A stretch of 64,000 nt of DNA from Chrysaora quinquecirrha (Eukaryota > Cnidaria > Scyphozoa > Semaeostomeae > Pelagiidae), in NCBI GenBank assembly GCA_014526335.1, contig JACTAT010000016.1, forward strand, positions 1,158,770 through 1,222,769. Direction: 5' to 3'. A model generated the notes under the pieces. That model was given only the letters and a program-made list of their open reading frames with translations, was not told the DNA's origin and did not search any database. A program made the position numbers and the translations under genes. This document shows, piece by piece, positions 1 through 13,400 of this stretch; within the stretch, counting starts at the first letter, position 1, and the number at the start of each line of letters is the position of its first letter.

Positions 1-1014
1 CTATAAATATTGGCATAATGTATCCAGCAAGATTTTCTGAGGTTTTGTTCAACTATAAATTGATGTTATTCTTGATAGACTGATCCAATCTGATCAAATT
101 TCTTTATTGGTTAACCATAGCTTATAACTGCGATTATAGAAATTAACTATTTCTTAGGATATTTTTCATGAGCTTGGGCTGGTTTGACTTGGAGAGTTAC
201 TTGATGATTTCATTGAGCTCTTTTGCTCAATGGAATTTTTGGTGGCTCTCGGATCATGGAGTCCAGAGTGAAGTCTGGTCAACTGTGATATTCCACTTAT
301 GGAAGGAAAAAATCTATTATTTAGAAAATAGGAGTAGATGGCTCTTTAGAATAGTTGAAAAATGGAGCTGTTTGCCTAAACAATGACTATTGGTTTTCAA
401 TTTTCATTTTCAAACAAATATTGGTGAACAGCTGAGAATGCAATATAGACAGGACAAAACATTAGCAAAATATGTGACCCTTTTAGAAATGCGCAGTTAG
501 AAACACTTAGTCTTGATGTCCTACATTCTTTAAATTTCTTTATTACAACTTAAGCCACAAGTGTTGGAAAAGAGAAGATGATATGAAAAAGCTACAAATT
601 GTTTTATTAATGCAAAAGGGAAATTGTTTTGACTTGAAATCTTCTGAATATCAGTGTTTGACTTATAATCCTTAAAAATATTAATAAAATTGTCTGCCTA
701 CCACAAGCAGTTCATCCAACTCCTTTTCTCTTGTGGACTTAACAACAGCATTTAAATCTTCATCAGCATCTAATACAAATGAATAAAAGATAGCGAAAAT
801 ATTTTATAATAAATATCAATAATAAATAAGAAGCTTAAGATGCGATAGCTTGAAGCCTGACACTTTCAGCTATGGCAATGATGCACAACAGGGGTTGCAC
901 ATGTGCAAAATCTCACCGGAAACTGAAAATTCATCATCAACTGGAACCTAAAAAATATTGAAATGAAATTAGATTTTTAGAAACCAAGTTTGCAAGGAAA
1001 GTTATCATTGAATC
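1..1014. other. AT-rich stretch without recognised gene
   Basis: I see no exon with a credible acceptor, donor and open frame, and no structured repeat. The short open frame at 168-386 has no recognisable motif. The stretch ends at the 5-bp target site of the Copia insertion. Confidence 0.5.
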
Positions 1015-1121
1015 TGTCATGTAATTATATATATTAAATATTGTCATTCTAGGTATTGAGTATATATGAATAACTGGTGGGTGTTATCCCTATTCAAAAG
1101 ACTTGTTTATCTGTTTTTACA
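1015..1121 (+). repeat. 5' LTR of Copia element
   Basis: 107 bp, TG...CA termini, base-for-base the same as 5489-5595. It is very short for an LTR. It contains the ATATATATTAAATATT stretch that could serve as a TATA-like promoter element, which is inference. Confidence 0.93.
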
Positions 1122-1134
1122 TGGTAGCAGAGAT
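1122..1134 (+). other. Primer binding site of the Copia element
   Basis: TGGTAGCAGAG directly follows the LTR. It is complementary to the 3' end of animal initiator methionine tRNA (…CTCTGCTACCA), the usual Copia primer. The gag start codon lies inside or just after it (in-frame ATGs at 1121 and 1133). Confidence 0.85.
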
Positions 1135-2191
1135 GAGTGGTTACAAGAACCCACCGGTGTTTAGCAAAGACAAACCATATGATAGATATGTAGAAGAAAT
1201 ACGTGCATGGTGCATTGTTACTGAACTTGATAAAAAGAAGCAGGGAGTTGCTATTGCTTTGTCATTTCCTGAAACTGACCCAAGTGGGGTCCGTGATAAA
1301 GTCTTTAATGAGCTGAAATTAGAAACCATTAATGCAGATGATGGTGTTGAGAAGCTGATAACATACTTGGATAAACTGTTTAAAAAGGATGAGCTAAGTG
1401 AAGTGTATGAACGTTACATTATGTTTGATAGATTTGAACGAGAAAGTCAGCAAAAGATGGATGATTTTATCCTGGAATTTGAAAGACGTTATAACCGGAT
1501 TATGCAAAAAGATATGAAGCTACCACCGCCCGTTTTAGCATTCAAACTTTTAGATGCGTCCAAGCTGCCACACCAGGAAAGGCAGCTAGTACTGACAGCC
1601 GTTGATTATGCCAAAAAGGAACATTTATTTGAACAAATGAAATCTGCCTTACGAAAGTTTTATGGTGAACAGTCCCTACCTCTTGGAGATATAGCTGGAA
1701 GTCAAGCAGTTAAACTTGAATCAAGTATGCTTACAGACACAAATGAAGTTCTATATTCACGTAATCGTTATCAATCTAACCGTTTTCAGCCAAGAAAATT
1801 TGAGTCTCAACCCAGATCATACTACAAACAAGAAGAAAGTGGGACCAAACAGCGTCATGGACAAAAGATCAATCCAATTGGTTTTAACGGTAAACCAAAC
1901 AAATGCAAGATCTGTGAATCAATTCTGCATTATGCTAAGGATTGTCCTCATAAACGTCCTATTGAGGATAACATAACACTATTTGTTAGTCCAAAAGAAG
2001 AAGAAATGTGCCTCTTCACAAGTGAAGCAAGAAATTCTGCTGTTCTTGACTCCGGATGTACTTCAACTGTTGCTGGTCAAAGCTGGATAAACTGCTACCT
2101 TCAAACACTCGACATAGAGCAGAAGAAAAGCATTGATTTGCAACCTAGTAGCAAATTTTTAAATTTGGTGGTGGAGAAACAAAACCTCTAA
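1133..2191 (+). pseudogene. Copia gag and protease segment
   Basis: Gag-like N-terminal region that packages element RNA, followed by one CCHC zinc knuckle (C-X2-C-X4-H-X4-C, CKICESILHYAKDC near 1911-1950) and the protease active site VLDSGCTSTV near 2041-2070. The start at 1133 gives MSGYKNPP; an in-frame ATG at 1121 is also possible. The frame is lost after the protease motif. Two successive one-base losses near a T run (about 2157) and an A/G run (about 2184) explain the premature stop at 2191. Family assignment is firm; function of this copy is doubtful. Confidence 0.88.
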
Positions 2192-2192
2192 G

Positions 2193-3477
2193 GGACAACT
2201 CCAACTTCCCTGTGAACTAGCTGGAAAAAGTGTTTTTGTGAAAACAGACATTGTGGATAGTGAGATTCCTTTATTACTCAGCAAACAAGCAATGAAAGGT
2301 GCAAAGATAAAGCTTGATCTCGAACATGATCAAGCAGAAATATGGGGCAACACTGTGGATCTGGACTGTACGTCATCTGGCCACTATTGCATCCCACTTG
2401 AGAAGCAAAGTGTAACAATAGATACATGTTTCATTGCGGACTCTAAAATCGAAACATACAATGAAAAACAGGAAATTCTAACCAAGTTGCACAAGCAATT
2501 CGCCCACCCTACACAAGAACGGTTAAAAGCACTTATGATTGATGCCAACATTTGGGATAAAGATTACCAGGAAATTGCAAAGAAATTATATGACTCTTGT
2601 GAGATTTGTGTAAAGTTTCAGAAAACTCCTGCCAGACCTGTTGTTTCCCTTCCCTTAGCTACACAATTTAATGAGACTGTAGCCATGGACTTAAAAATTT
2701 GGAACAACAAAGTAAACATCCTCTATCTTATTGATATGTTTACTCGATTTACCACTGCTCGTATCATAAGAGATAAGAAACCTGCAACAATTATAGACAA
2801 TGTTATAGAGATGTGGGTAGGAAATGGCTTTGGTGCACCAGTGAAGTTTTTGGCCGATAATGGAGGTGAGTTTGCTAACGAGGAGTATAAAGAGATGTGT
2901 GCAATCCTGAATGTCGAAGTTTTGCATACTGCAGCAGAAAGCCCATGGCAAAATGGACTCTGCGAGCGTAACCATGCTGTAGTCGATCGCTGTCTGGAAA
3001 AGATTTTGGAAGATGACTGCAAACTGAGGTTGACGCAAGCCCTATCCTGGGCCATTAACGCTAAAAACTGTTTGCAGATGTGGAATGGCTTCTCATCGTA
3101 TCAGTTAGTATTTGGACAAAACCCAAATCTACCAAACGTGATGGTTGATCAGCTCCCCGCCCTTGAAGGGACAACCACGAGTGAAATTGTTGCTTCCCAC
3201 ATTAATGCGCTTCACAGTGCTAGACGGGCCTACATCGAAGCTGAATCGTCAGAAAAAAGTGCGAAAGGCTCTTAAACACAAAGTAAGAGCAAATGCAACC
3301 AAGTTCTCCACTGGGGACAAGGTATTCTACAAGAGAGATGGGAACAACAAATGGAAAGGGCCGGGCAAAGTAATTGGTCAAGATGGAAAAGTCGTTTTTA
3401 TTCGACATGGAAACATATACGTCAGGGTATCAACAAATCGACTTGTTAAAATGGGGGGAAGAGTTTCGACCGAGTAA
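2193..3477 (+). pseudogene. Copia integrase
   Basis: Integrase that would insert the element cDNA. The zinc-binding His/Cys motif is visible (LHKQFAHPT, then CEICVKF near 2600-2625), then the DDE core: AMDLK near 2684, LADNGGEF near 2852, and the glutamate in NGLCERNH near 2954. A one-base gain in the A run at about 3250 puts the C-terminal basic part (3252-3477) in another frame, and a further change in the G run at about 3450 leads into the reverse transcriptase frame. All three acidic core residues are present. Confidence 0.9.
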
Positions 3478-5343
3478 TGAGCCAAGCAATGATGTGACAC
3501 CAAACCAACCCAACCCTGTTTCACAGGAACTTTTCCAAGCAGTCAGTGATAGCGATGAAGAAGCTCAAACTAACAGTGCAACATTGAATTCTACCACCCA
3601 TGAGATGGACCAACAGGACAAAGTTACAACCAGTGCGCCTCCAGTGGAACATTCAAACAGCTATAGTAATGGCAAATTGAAAACAGGTGCCAACCTTCCG
3701 AAAAAAAGTGAATGTATCAAATACAAAGAACGCGGAACAGATAAATGGAAAGACGCAACTGTTTTAGGCAGAGCAGGAAAAGCCACCGGAAAGTTTTCGA
3801 CGTGGCTCAACATAAAGAATAAAGATGATGCAGAGTCCAAGTGTATTGATTTTGAAAAAGTTGAAGAGTGGAAATCAGTTAGTACTGAAAATGAGACAGA
3901 GAACGATGACAGAATCCAAGAGACCGCTGCTGAGACAGTATTATTCACACTTGTTCCTACTGAAGAGCATCAAACCAGTGTAGTTTTGGATGCCAAAAAG
4001 CAAGAAATACAAAACTGGGAAAACTTTGATGTTTACGAAGAAGTTGCAAATAATGGTCAAAAGGCTATTACTACAACTTGGGTGATCACTAGACACACAC
4101 AGGGAGATTCTCATAAAACCAAAGCTCGTCTAGTAGCTAGAGGCTTTGAAGAAGAAACAGCAACGCAAGTGGATTCACCAACTGTTCTCAAAAGTACACT
4201 GAAAACCATGCTAGCAATTTCAGGCATGATGAATTGGCAGTGTAAAACTACAGACGTAAAAGCTGCGTTCTTACAAGGAACAAAATTGACAGAGACATTT
4301 ACCTAAAACCACCAAAGGAAGCCAACTGTCCTGATTCTTTGTGGAAGTTGAAAAGGGTGGTGTATGGCCTCAACGATGCAGCACGAAATTGGTTTTTTAG
4401 TGTCAAAAAGGAATTAGAAAGACTCGGATGTCTTCAGTCTAAATTCGACCCTGCATTATTCTATTCTTCTTCGATTAGTGGTTCAATGGAGGGAATCATT
4501 GTTGTGCATGTGGACGACTTCAGTCATGCAGGATCACAAACGTTCGAAGAAAACATTGTGCGGAAATTGAGAGAGACATTCAAAATCAGTAAAATTAAAG
4601 AGAGTATTTTCAAATATATTGGCTTGAATATAATTAATCGTAACAATCACATTGAAGTATCTCAAGACGAATTTGTTAAAAACATGGAGCCTATTCCACT
4701 GACAGCTTCACGTCAATCACAGAAGACATCAAAGTTAACACCTGATGAAACAGGGCTTCTCCAAGTGTCGTTGGTCAAGCCAATTGGGTTGCAAGTCAAA
4801 CTAGACCTGACATTTGTTATGAAGTTCTCGATTTGAGTATATGTCTTAGCAGACAACCTGAAGTTCGTCATTTGATCCAAGCCAATAAACTAGTGAGAAA
4901 GATAAAAACCGATTGTTACCAACTTGTATTTCCCAGCATGGAGGATAGAAATTATTTGAAGATAGTGGTATACTCCGATGCAGCCCATGCAAATCTTCCC
5001 GATGGAGCATCAAGTACAGCTGGTCACATCATATTTCTTACTGGAGAAGTTCATTCCAGTGTGATTTCGTGGAGATCAAGTAAGATAAAGAGAGTAGTAA
5101 GAAGCTCAACCGCTGCGGAAAGTCTTGCTCTCTCTGATGCTTTGGATGATTCATTCAACAACAGCCATCACTGAAAAGAGACTGAGAATTGAAGTGGCTG
5201 CGATTAAAGAAATGATTGCACGAAAAGAAGTGTTGATTCACTGGATACCAAGAACAGAACAACTGGCTGACTCATTGACCAAACGAGGGGCTTGCACAAG
5301 AAAACTCATTGATATTCTCACGTCTGCAAAGTTAGGTCAATGA
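3374..5343 (+). pseudogene. Copia reverse transcriptase and RNase H
   Basis: Reverse transcriptase with the Copia motifs KARLVARGFEE (about 4120), TDVKAAFLQG (about 4250), VYGLNDAARNW (about 4360) and the catalytic HVDDF (about 4508), where tyrosine is replaced by histidine. RNase H follows with YSDAAHAN (about 4972) and AAESLAL (about 5115), then jumps directly to EKRLRIEVAAIKEM (about 5174). The block that normally carries the third acidic RNase H residue is therefore missing. Frame changes near 4285, 4760 and 5150 split the segment. With the RNase H gap this copy cannot encode a complete enzyme even if the frames are read through. Confidence 0.9.
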
Positions 5344-5470
5344 TAATCCATGGACATTACCTAAAGCACAAACTTGCACACTAAACATTTGATCAACATT
5401 TTATTTTATTTGCTTCTTGTTTTGTTAGTTTGTTCACTGTTTATTTCATCATGTTCAGTTCATTATATAA

Positions 5471-5488
5471 AAGAAATAGGGAGGAATC
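5471..5488 (+). other. Polypurine tract of the Copia element
   Basis: AAGAAATAGGGAGGAATC ends immediately before the 3' LTR, the position expected for plus-strand priming. Confidence 0.8.
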
Positions 5489-5595
5489 TGTCATGTAATT
5501 ATATATATTAAATATTGTCATTCTAGGTATTGAGTATATATGAATAACTGGTGGGTGTTATCCCTATTCAAAAGACTTGTTTATCTGTTTTTACA
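5489..5595 (+). repeat. 3' LTR of Copia element
   Basis: 107 bp, identical to 1015-1121 as far as I can read. Followed by the target duplicate GAATC. Confidence 0.93.
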
Positions 5596-5600
5596 GAATC

Positions 5601-7378
5601 ATCATAACAGTAGTATCAGATTAGGGGAATTTAGCCAATATTGGGGCTGTGGGGGCCCATGAATATTGTTAGGACCACACCCTAAAGAGTGTTGGAAATT
5701 GCCCTTTTCATCAAATCTAGGCAGTATGATCTGTGCACACACGAGATAAACAATATAACAATGGAAAAGAACAATGGACATATGCTTCTGCATGCACAAG
5801 ATCTCTTGGTGAACAGCCATACTCTGGACACACTTTTCATTGCTAGATTATAATTTTTCTTCTTTTAATTCATCGTTGCTAATGTTAGAGTACCCTCATA
5901 ATCATTTCCTTGTCAAGTTTAGACAAACTAGAAAATTGATCCTTGAGGCTTGAGAAAAGTGGGGAGGACATGTCCCCTCCTGCTCAGTCCATCTGTGGCA
6001 GGGCAGTATCTTTATCCATTCAAACAAATTATGATGCCATGCATAATTTTTCTTACCTCTTCATAGGCAAATTCATCATCACTGTCATTAGGAATTGAGG
6101 CTTCTTTAATTCAGTTAAGGATAATATTTAAATGCAAAGTAGCTAGGTAGTCTTAGGTATACCTAATAAGGGTCAGTCTCTAGGCCTAGGCCGACATAAT
6201 AGGTAATTTACCAAATCGCCCGTCATTTAGAGCTAAAAACTCAAGCATAGATATGAAAGCACATTCTAAGATAGGAATTGAATTGATCTGACCGATGCAA
6301 ATAGCAAATCAAAGGATACTTTCAAGATAGAAGGGGCCTTCGTCATCTTGTGCAGTCGCCATTTTCTTTGCTAAACTTTGTTGCTAGGCGAAGTTGCAGC
6401 TTCATATTTTGACAATTCTTGAAAGTGAGGCTAATAAGATGACGTCATTGTCTCTTGATTCGCGTGCAGCTGTCGCCTGTCTTTCGCTCTTCCTGGCTAA
6501 AATGCTGTTTTTTCCTCAGACAACACATATGAGACCGTATTGATTTTGAATGATTGATATATGTATATTGTAGAGAGATGTCTCGAGATGTCCGCTCTGT
6601 ATGGACGTTCTTCTTGACCAAATAAATGACCTTTGGAAAGAAAAAATATTCTCCAATTCATCACTTCGTATTATACCTTTACATAGTTTAAAACTAAAAC
6701 CTTAAACTTTTATAAACTTTTTCAGAACACAAACTTTCTTGTGATCCGCCCACCAATCCGTTTGACTATCATAATCTGAAAAATAATCCTTCTAAACTCC
6801 AGAGAACAAGACAAGGGGGTTTTCTCAAGGGAACAGGGGAATGTAGCCCCCAGAAAGACCCTCTGTAATGTAATGTTACAAAATTCGTGTTCCATCCCGT
6901 TGCTTCCAGTCATTTTAATCATATTAATTAATTCAAAAATCCTTGCTTATCCATGTGCAAACCAACTCAAAAGCAGCCAAGATAAATATTGGAATAGTTA
7001 ACAAACACGAAAGAGGGGAAGAAACAGAGGCCTGTCCCCACAGCTAACGGAAATTCAGGAAATTTACTTTTGACTCTGACTCCACTCTGCTTTCCAAAAC
7101 GAACAGTCGACAACAGTGGACCAGACGGACTTCTGAAGAGGGCTAGCACTGTGCTCATTGGGACCTGAATTCATTCATCCAAAGCAGCAAGCGATCGGGT
7201 CAGAAAATCCACAGAAAATCTTCTTGCTGAAAGCTGATCCAAACGGGATATGGTATTTCACATTTTGAAATAAAAAAAGCCTTGGGTCGTTTGGTGTTAG
7301 TTACGGAATTCCGGTGCAGTTTTCAAACAAGACGCGTGAGAATAGAGGCCAATAATACAAGAATTTACGTACAGTAAG
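5601..7378. other. Intergenic stretch upstream of gene 1
   Basis: No gene seen. It should contain the promoter and 5' leader of gene 1, but no TATA box was recognised near 7379. Part of 6770-6900 resembles 22380-22580 (both carry TTCCCT/AGGGAACAGGGGAA-type segments), so a diverged dispersed repeat is likely. Confidence 0.4.
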
Positions 7379-7436
7379 ATGGCTCTATTTGCAAAATTTG
7401 GCTTATTTTTTCTCGCGTTTTTGTCTTCATCTTTAG
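7379..7436 (+). CDS. Gene 1 exon 1: signal peptide
   Basis: Encodes MALFAKFGLFFLAFLSSSL, a hydrophobic signal sequence, ending with one base of the next codon (phase 1) at a GTAAGT donor. One-exon signal peptides of this kind are common in secreted proteins. Confidence 0.88.
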
Positions 7437-10400
7437 GTAAGTTTTATTAGAATCTAATTTTGTTTTTGCTAAATTTTAAGAGGCTTAAAAGTAATGCTAG
7501 GCCCAAAACCGAATTCTCGTCTATTTTGTTTTGGTTAGTTTCTTTCTTGAAGGGAACAGTAGCGCTGAAATTTTCTTTTCCTGATCTGCTGAAAACGTCG
7601 AGGACAAAAAAGGAGTTTCAAGCGTTTCAAAATTTCGAAATCGGTGTCCAAATATTTTTTCGCAAACTAAGGAGTATGGAGGTACAGAAATTATACTCTT
7701 AAAGAAAGAATTTTCGCAGAAATTCGGGCTTTTACAAGAAAATTGTGTATGTTTGTGTGCTTGATAAATGTATGTACAGTACTGTTAGTTTCCCCGTACA
7801 GGTAAGACGTGAAAGATATACTGTAACTGTATAATTATGAGGCAGTTAAGGGTTTAGCAACTTATAGGACATGAAAACATGAAAATAATAATAAAGACAA
7901 GCTGAAGATAACTGACTTTTGTTATTATATATCGACTTTAGCCAAAGCCCTTAGGTTTAACCATTGACATAAGGATCGAAAGAGAACAATATTACTAAAT
8001 TCTTAATCTTAGGTGTCTATTTCCGTTTAACACAGTGGCTGTCGAGCTTGTGTAATGATTTTCGGAACAAGATCCGGGAATGATACAATCACATCTTCGA
8101 AAAAGACGCCCAAAGCGATTTTTAAGGATTTTTAGGGATTTATAAGCAAGGTAGCAGAATTTCATGCAAAGAATGTGTACACTATTGTACTAGTTTTTAT
8201 TTTTCATGAATGGCAAAACATATATGTATTGTACTAGAATATATGACGAAAGGATGAGGATTTTGCAACATATGTGCTTCATATTAGAGAGCTCTTCCCT
8301 ATGAGCACCCCTTCAATCCCCTCCCCCTTCAAAAAGAGCGAACGTCCCCAGCACTCATGGGAGACAACACTTTTCTCAACTTCAGCTCATGGTCCTTAAT
8401 CCCTTAATCTGTTTGTCTAACCGAAGGGGCTGGGTGTGGCTCGAGATCCTACATGCTAGTTAAATTAGACTTAGCACTTTTGGTGCTACAATTTTAGAGC
8501 AACTTTGGAAATAACGAGTCGGTATTGGAATTACGATTTTTATTCTTCCTTAACTTTAGCTTGTCAATCGCTCTGCAAATGCATCTTACAGCAATAAGCA
8601 TCTTGGACCCTGGCCAGAACAAACATTGTTTGACGAACATTTTAAATTTGCTTGTCAAACATTTGCTTGTCAAAAAAATGTTTGACCGTTGGAGGTATGT
8701 CGTTTGGCCATGTCTCAAAACATAGCTTGTCAAACATTTTAGCTTGCGTCAACCGAGAAATGCTTTTGAACTATTTCAAAAACATTGCACGGCGCAACAC
8801 ATGTAGCTTGTTTGCGCTTGTCAAGCAGGGTTTTGTGACGTGGCCAAACGGTCAAACAATTATTGTAAAGCCGCGGCTACCGGCTACACGTGCGACATTT
8901 TGCTTGAAATAGTGACAGAACATGTTCAAAAATTGTCGCCGAGGCCGGAAATCGCAGAACATTGGTTGAACTTTTCGCGACAACGCAACACATTGCATTG
9001 TTTTCGCTCCTTTTCCTGGAAAATTTCTAGGACCCAATCTTCTTATAACACAAGTTGATTGTCGTAGATCTTCAATCGCAGCATTTTTGTCGCAGCGTGT
9101 AGCCACCTAAGGATTTTTCATGACAGGACACCTTCAGTTGCGTCGGGTCGGCATTTCAAGCAAACAGTCGCACGTGTAGCCGCAGCTAAAAGCAAATCTC
9201 AAATGCATGGCAAACAATGTTTCAATGGGCCTTAGACGCTGCCGCTGCCAAATTGGGGCATGTAGACATCAAGATCAATCATAGAGCTCCGACGGCCAAC
9301 AGCACCTCCGACGGCAAGCAACACCTCCAAAGACGGATTAATTTTACCCCCCGCCGCTCCATACATATCGCCGTTGAAACCCCATACCTTTGCTGGAATG
9401 GAATCATGATGGATGGAATCTTGTTATTCTTGTTGTTTTCCCATATACAACTGTCCAACGGTTCAAGCTGGCTAAGTGTAATTTCTGGTTTTATAAAAAT
9501 CATCATATTCCCCCATAATTTCATATTGAAAAGGGTTGTGAGATAGTGACCATAAGCCATGAAAACTTTCAAAGTGTTTCTTTTGATTTAAATTTTATAA
9601 TTATGTTGTGGTTTTAATGTTGGCTTGACGCTATTTAGGCCTTTTATGAATCACAAAATCCTTCATTCCATGCCGTCTGGCTTTTAACAGTTCTTGATAC
9701 GATTTTCGATACTTGGGAAAGTTTAATAAAAGTAATCATGTCTGGGATTTGGATTTTCATTATAATTGAATAAGACAGAGAATGTAATAATCCACAAAAT
9801 CTATCAAACTCAGCACAAATCGTTTGAACTTATACTGAGATTTCCCCTTGAACAGATGCCAATTACAATTACATTCCTCTACTCTACTTCTGCTCTGCGC
9901 AAGCGTTTCTTCTACTCAGAAACAAATAATCCATGGATCAAATGGTCCTAATCAGTTAGAGACAGTTGCCGAAAGTGTTTGGAACGCCAACGCAGGTGCT
10001 GAAATTCTCTTTCACTGCCTGCTTTGCTTTACCCTCCCACCTCCCCCTGCTCCCCCTTGAACAATGTTGTTAAGCACTAAAATTTCCAGCTCATTCTTGC
10101 CTTGCACGATTTCTAGAAGAGTCATCAACAGCCTCAACATTGTTCGATATGCTAGATTAGATTTACCGACAATTTCAGTGATTCATACAAAAAATCTTGG
10201 ACGTTCAACTACTATACATTTAGCAGCCATTCTAGTTACAATGCAGTTATCAAAAATCATGTACCCCAGAAATTCCGTCGACAAAACAGACATGCACAAA
10301 GACATGGTCTCAGACCCCCTCAGACATCAACGGCGTACAGAAACAACATTTTTGCAAACAGCAACAACCCCCTTCGAACAGCCACAACAACCTTGTTGCT

Positions 10401-13400
10401 GGCTGTTTCAAAGTACGAGGAGGCAGTTACTATCCAGTCCTCTACTCTCGTTTCCAGTCCCATGACTCACAACTAACCACAACAGCAACCAGTTTTACCG
10501 ATGTTTTTCTTCTCTAAAGAAAGGCGGAGGGGAAAGATAAGATTCGGCACGCTGAGGTGAGGACTTACGAACCTATGTTCTCATGGGGTTCTCATCAGAG
10601 TGTGACTCACAAATTGTAAATCATTACGGAGTCACACTCTGAAGAACTAAAGTACAAAGGCCTAAGTGTACCAAATCGTGTTTTTTTTTTAGTACCATAT
10701 TTTATTGTATCAAACGTATACCTAAGATATTTTTCTTTTCATTACAGTTAAAAGCTCGTTTCTTCAGCCTAGTGCAACAAAAGAAGTCACTGGTATCGAC
10801 CCTGACGATGTTATCGTTGAATGTTATCCGACGGGCCTCCGGGTCATTATTGAAAAGGCAAAATTCAAGCGGATCAAATCATCTGAAGAGCTTCATTTCA
10901 TGGATCCAGCATGTTATGGTGAGGTTTAACGTAAAGCATATTACATCTTAGTTAGATAAGTATAAGTGTGGGTACTGGAAGTTGATGTGTATAGTAGAAA
11001 GATAGAAAGGCAAATCTGTAAAACATATGGTAGTTATATTCCAGTTCAGTAGGACACTCGAAAGAAAAGTTTTGCCTCTCGTTTACGCGTACAGTAATTC
11101 ATATTGCCAAACTCATTTTAGGTGGAGAGAATGAAACGCATTTCATAGCCTCGACTCCATACAGATCATGCGGAGTAACCAAATCAGTGAAATGGAATGG
11201 AATCGTCTACAGCAACACGCTTATGACTGGCTACCCTGGTATGGATAACTACGTCGACTCATGCCCTGTTGTCAGCATCAAATTCTCATGCGTCTTCTCG
11301 CATTTCCAGTTTCCAAAACCCAGATACTCAAGAGCAGCCTCGAAGGAAATCCAATGTGAGCATATAGTAGCCATTGGGCCTCGTATTCGAAATGGAGTGT
11401 TAACTACACTCAAAGCAAAGTCTGCTGGGATTAGAATGAAGTCACGTGTCTTGACATGTCCAACGCTGATTGGCTTAGGTCCTCCAGTACAGGATGGTGT
11501 TTTTGCAAGAGTGACTGTGAAAGCTCCAAAAGCATTTAGAGCAAGGACAAAGATGATTCTTTGCAAACCGCTGAAAAGTTCTGGGATTCATTCACTTGAG
11601 TTGAAAGCGTATAAGAATCCTGAATTCACAAAGGAAATCAGAGGTAATTCTTTCTGTAACGTCGTGTAGAACGTTAGCCTGGCTACACCAGTCTCCAATG
11701 GTCGTTATTCTTATTGCTGTTGTTTAGGCTTTCTCTGCTATCAACGACGTATCTGTTTTAATTAAACAGCAATGCAGAGACTTTCAATGCAATGCGGTGC
11801 TGTTCCAACTACGATAGGACACCGTAATTCCTCTAAAGAGAACTGGCTCATGGTGTTTAAGCCCCACATACGGTAGCGTCACAGCTAGGGTCGTGGTCTC
11901 GATGAGTTAAACTACTACTGAGATCTTAGTAGACTTACCCCAAGTAGAGGCCCCCCAAGAGGGGGTTCAAAATCACGCAGTCACGCGTAATTTTTCGACG
12001 ATTCACGCATCACGCACGAGAAAACTTCCTTTCTTACGTCACGCATGAAAAATTGGCCAATAACGCATCACGCAGAACCACTTGGGGGGCCTCTAAGTCT
12101 AAATCTTTCTTTATCCGAACACAAATTCATTTCGAAATGTGGTAGTGCTGCGGAGGAGGCAATGAGAATTGTGAACTGAGATCTGAACTGAACTGTGAAA
12201 TCTTGGAAGGCAGAATCTTGTCTTGCCAAGACTTATTTGTTACAACTAGCTACCAGCTTCCCGGGGTTCAAGTTGAAAGGCAGCTGAATGGTATCTGGTC
12301 TTTCCAAGGCTAAACTGGTAATAATGTTTATTGCGGGTGTCAAGGTGAAATGCACATCCGAATCGCTGGCGTCGAGGTAAAAAGCTGGTCTGCTTAATTC
12401 ATAATATTTCGGGCATGATTTTATGTTCGGATAAAGAAAGATTTAGACTAAGATCCTAGCGACTGTTGCTTGAACACTTTCAACTTCACCTCCCATCGAA
12501 CAATGATTGCCATCGAATTTTTCTTCTGTTACACAGTCTTTTCACCAAGTAAACGTATTAAAAACTAATCTTAAATTTTTTTGCGCAGATGTAGTGATTC
12601 TTTCAAGTCCTGACCCAATCGATATCTACTATGAAATGAAGATAAAAACACCAGACAGCTTCTTAACTATAAGCCCTTCAAGATGCTATGCAACACCAAA
12701 TAAAGACCCAAAACACACTGTACAATATGTCTTTATAAAGGATGGGTATGTTACTTTGAATATTATAACTTACTGTCTCATGTCTGCTGTAAGCCTGGTT
12801 CACGAAGAAGACTCCTTGTGAAGGGATGAATTTGTTGTTTCGAAATATCTCAGTTATATCCCACGTAGTTAGATAAAAACGGTTGGAAATGAAAAGTTGT
12901 CCGACTTTTCTGAAATTTAGCACATAAGTATCTGATGATAGTAGACATCAGGTGACAAGGTTGAGATTCCAACCTTTCCTCGTGAAAATAAGGCTATACT
13001 TTTTGGTATAAACCAAACCAAAAATGACAGACGTAGATGGGGATAAAGGAAGCCAAGGATATAAACTCAAAATTGCTATACATCAAGACATACATATTGC
13101 TATACATTCTAGTTCTGGTATCCATGACTCAGTCAAGTCGCCAAAGCCATAGTAGCGTCACAAGCCAGGGTCGAGGCTTCCGTAGTTCATTTGCTTCTGA
13201 GATCCTCTCCGGGGGATACTTCATTGTTCAAATGACTAGACGTGCCGCCCAGTTTTTCCAAACCCACCCATGTCTACCGATAAATTCTGTTTCTCGTGGT
13301 ACCCATGTAAAAACAACGAAAATTTTTACCCATTTGTACCAATATCTCAAAGGTTTGAACCCAATTTAACGCCCGAGGCAACTCTAAATGCGTCGAAAAG

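Larger units (their letters stand above)
1015..5595 (+). mobile_element. Copia-type LTR retrotransposon, full length but frame-broken
   Basis: Complete element: two identical 107-bp LTRs starting TGTCATG and ending TTTTACA, a tRNA primer site after the 5' LTR, a purine tract before the 3' LTR, and a perfect 5-bp target duplication (GAATC at 1010-1014 and 5596-5600). Domain order gag, protease, integrase, reverse transcriptase, RNase H places it in Copia (Pseudoviridae), because integrase precedes reverse transcriptase. The reading frame changes at least six times (near 2160-2190, 3250, 3450, 4285, 4760 and 5150), mostly at A, T or G runs. Identical LTRs indicate a very recent insertion, so the breaks are either assembly indels or were inherited from a defective template mobilised in trans. 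Confidence 0.95.
7437..10747 (+). other. Gene 1 intron 1
   Basis: 3.3-kb phase-1 intron. It contains short direct repeats of CTTGTCAAACATTT at 8640-8760, a foldback element (8868-9188), a dispersed repeat (9998-10260) and a short hairpin (10588-10647). No further exon was recognised. Confidence 0.6.

Noticed and set aside
10064..10465. 133-codon plus-strand frame
   Set aside because: Lies mainly in a dispersed repeat also found at 53258-53530, where the frame is not kept; no domain.
11249..11566. Antisense frame of 105 codons
   Set aside because: Complete shadow of gene 1 exon 3, which has matching splice sites and a ZP signature.
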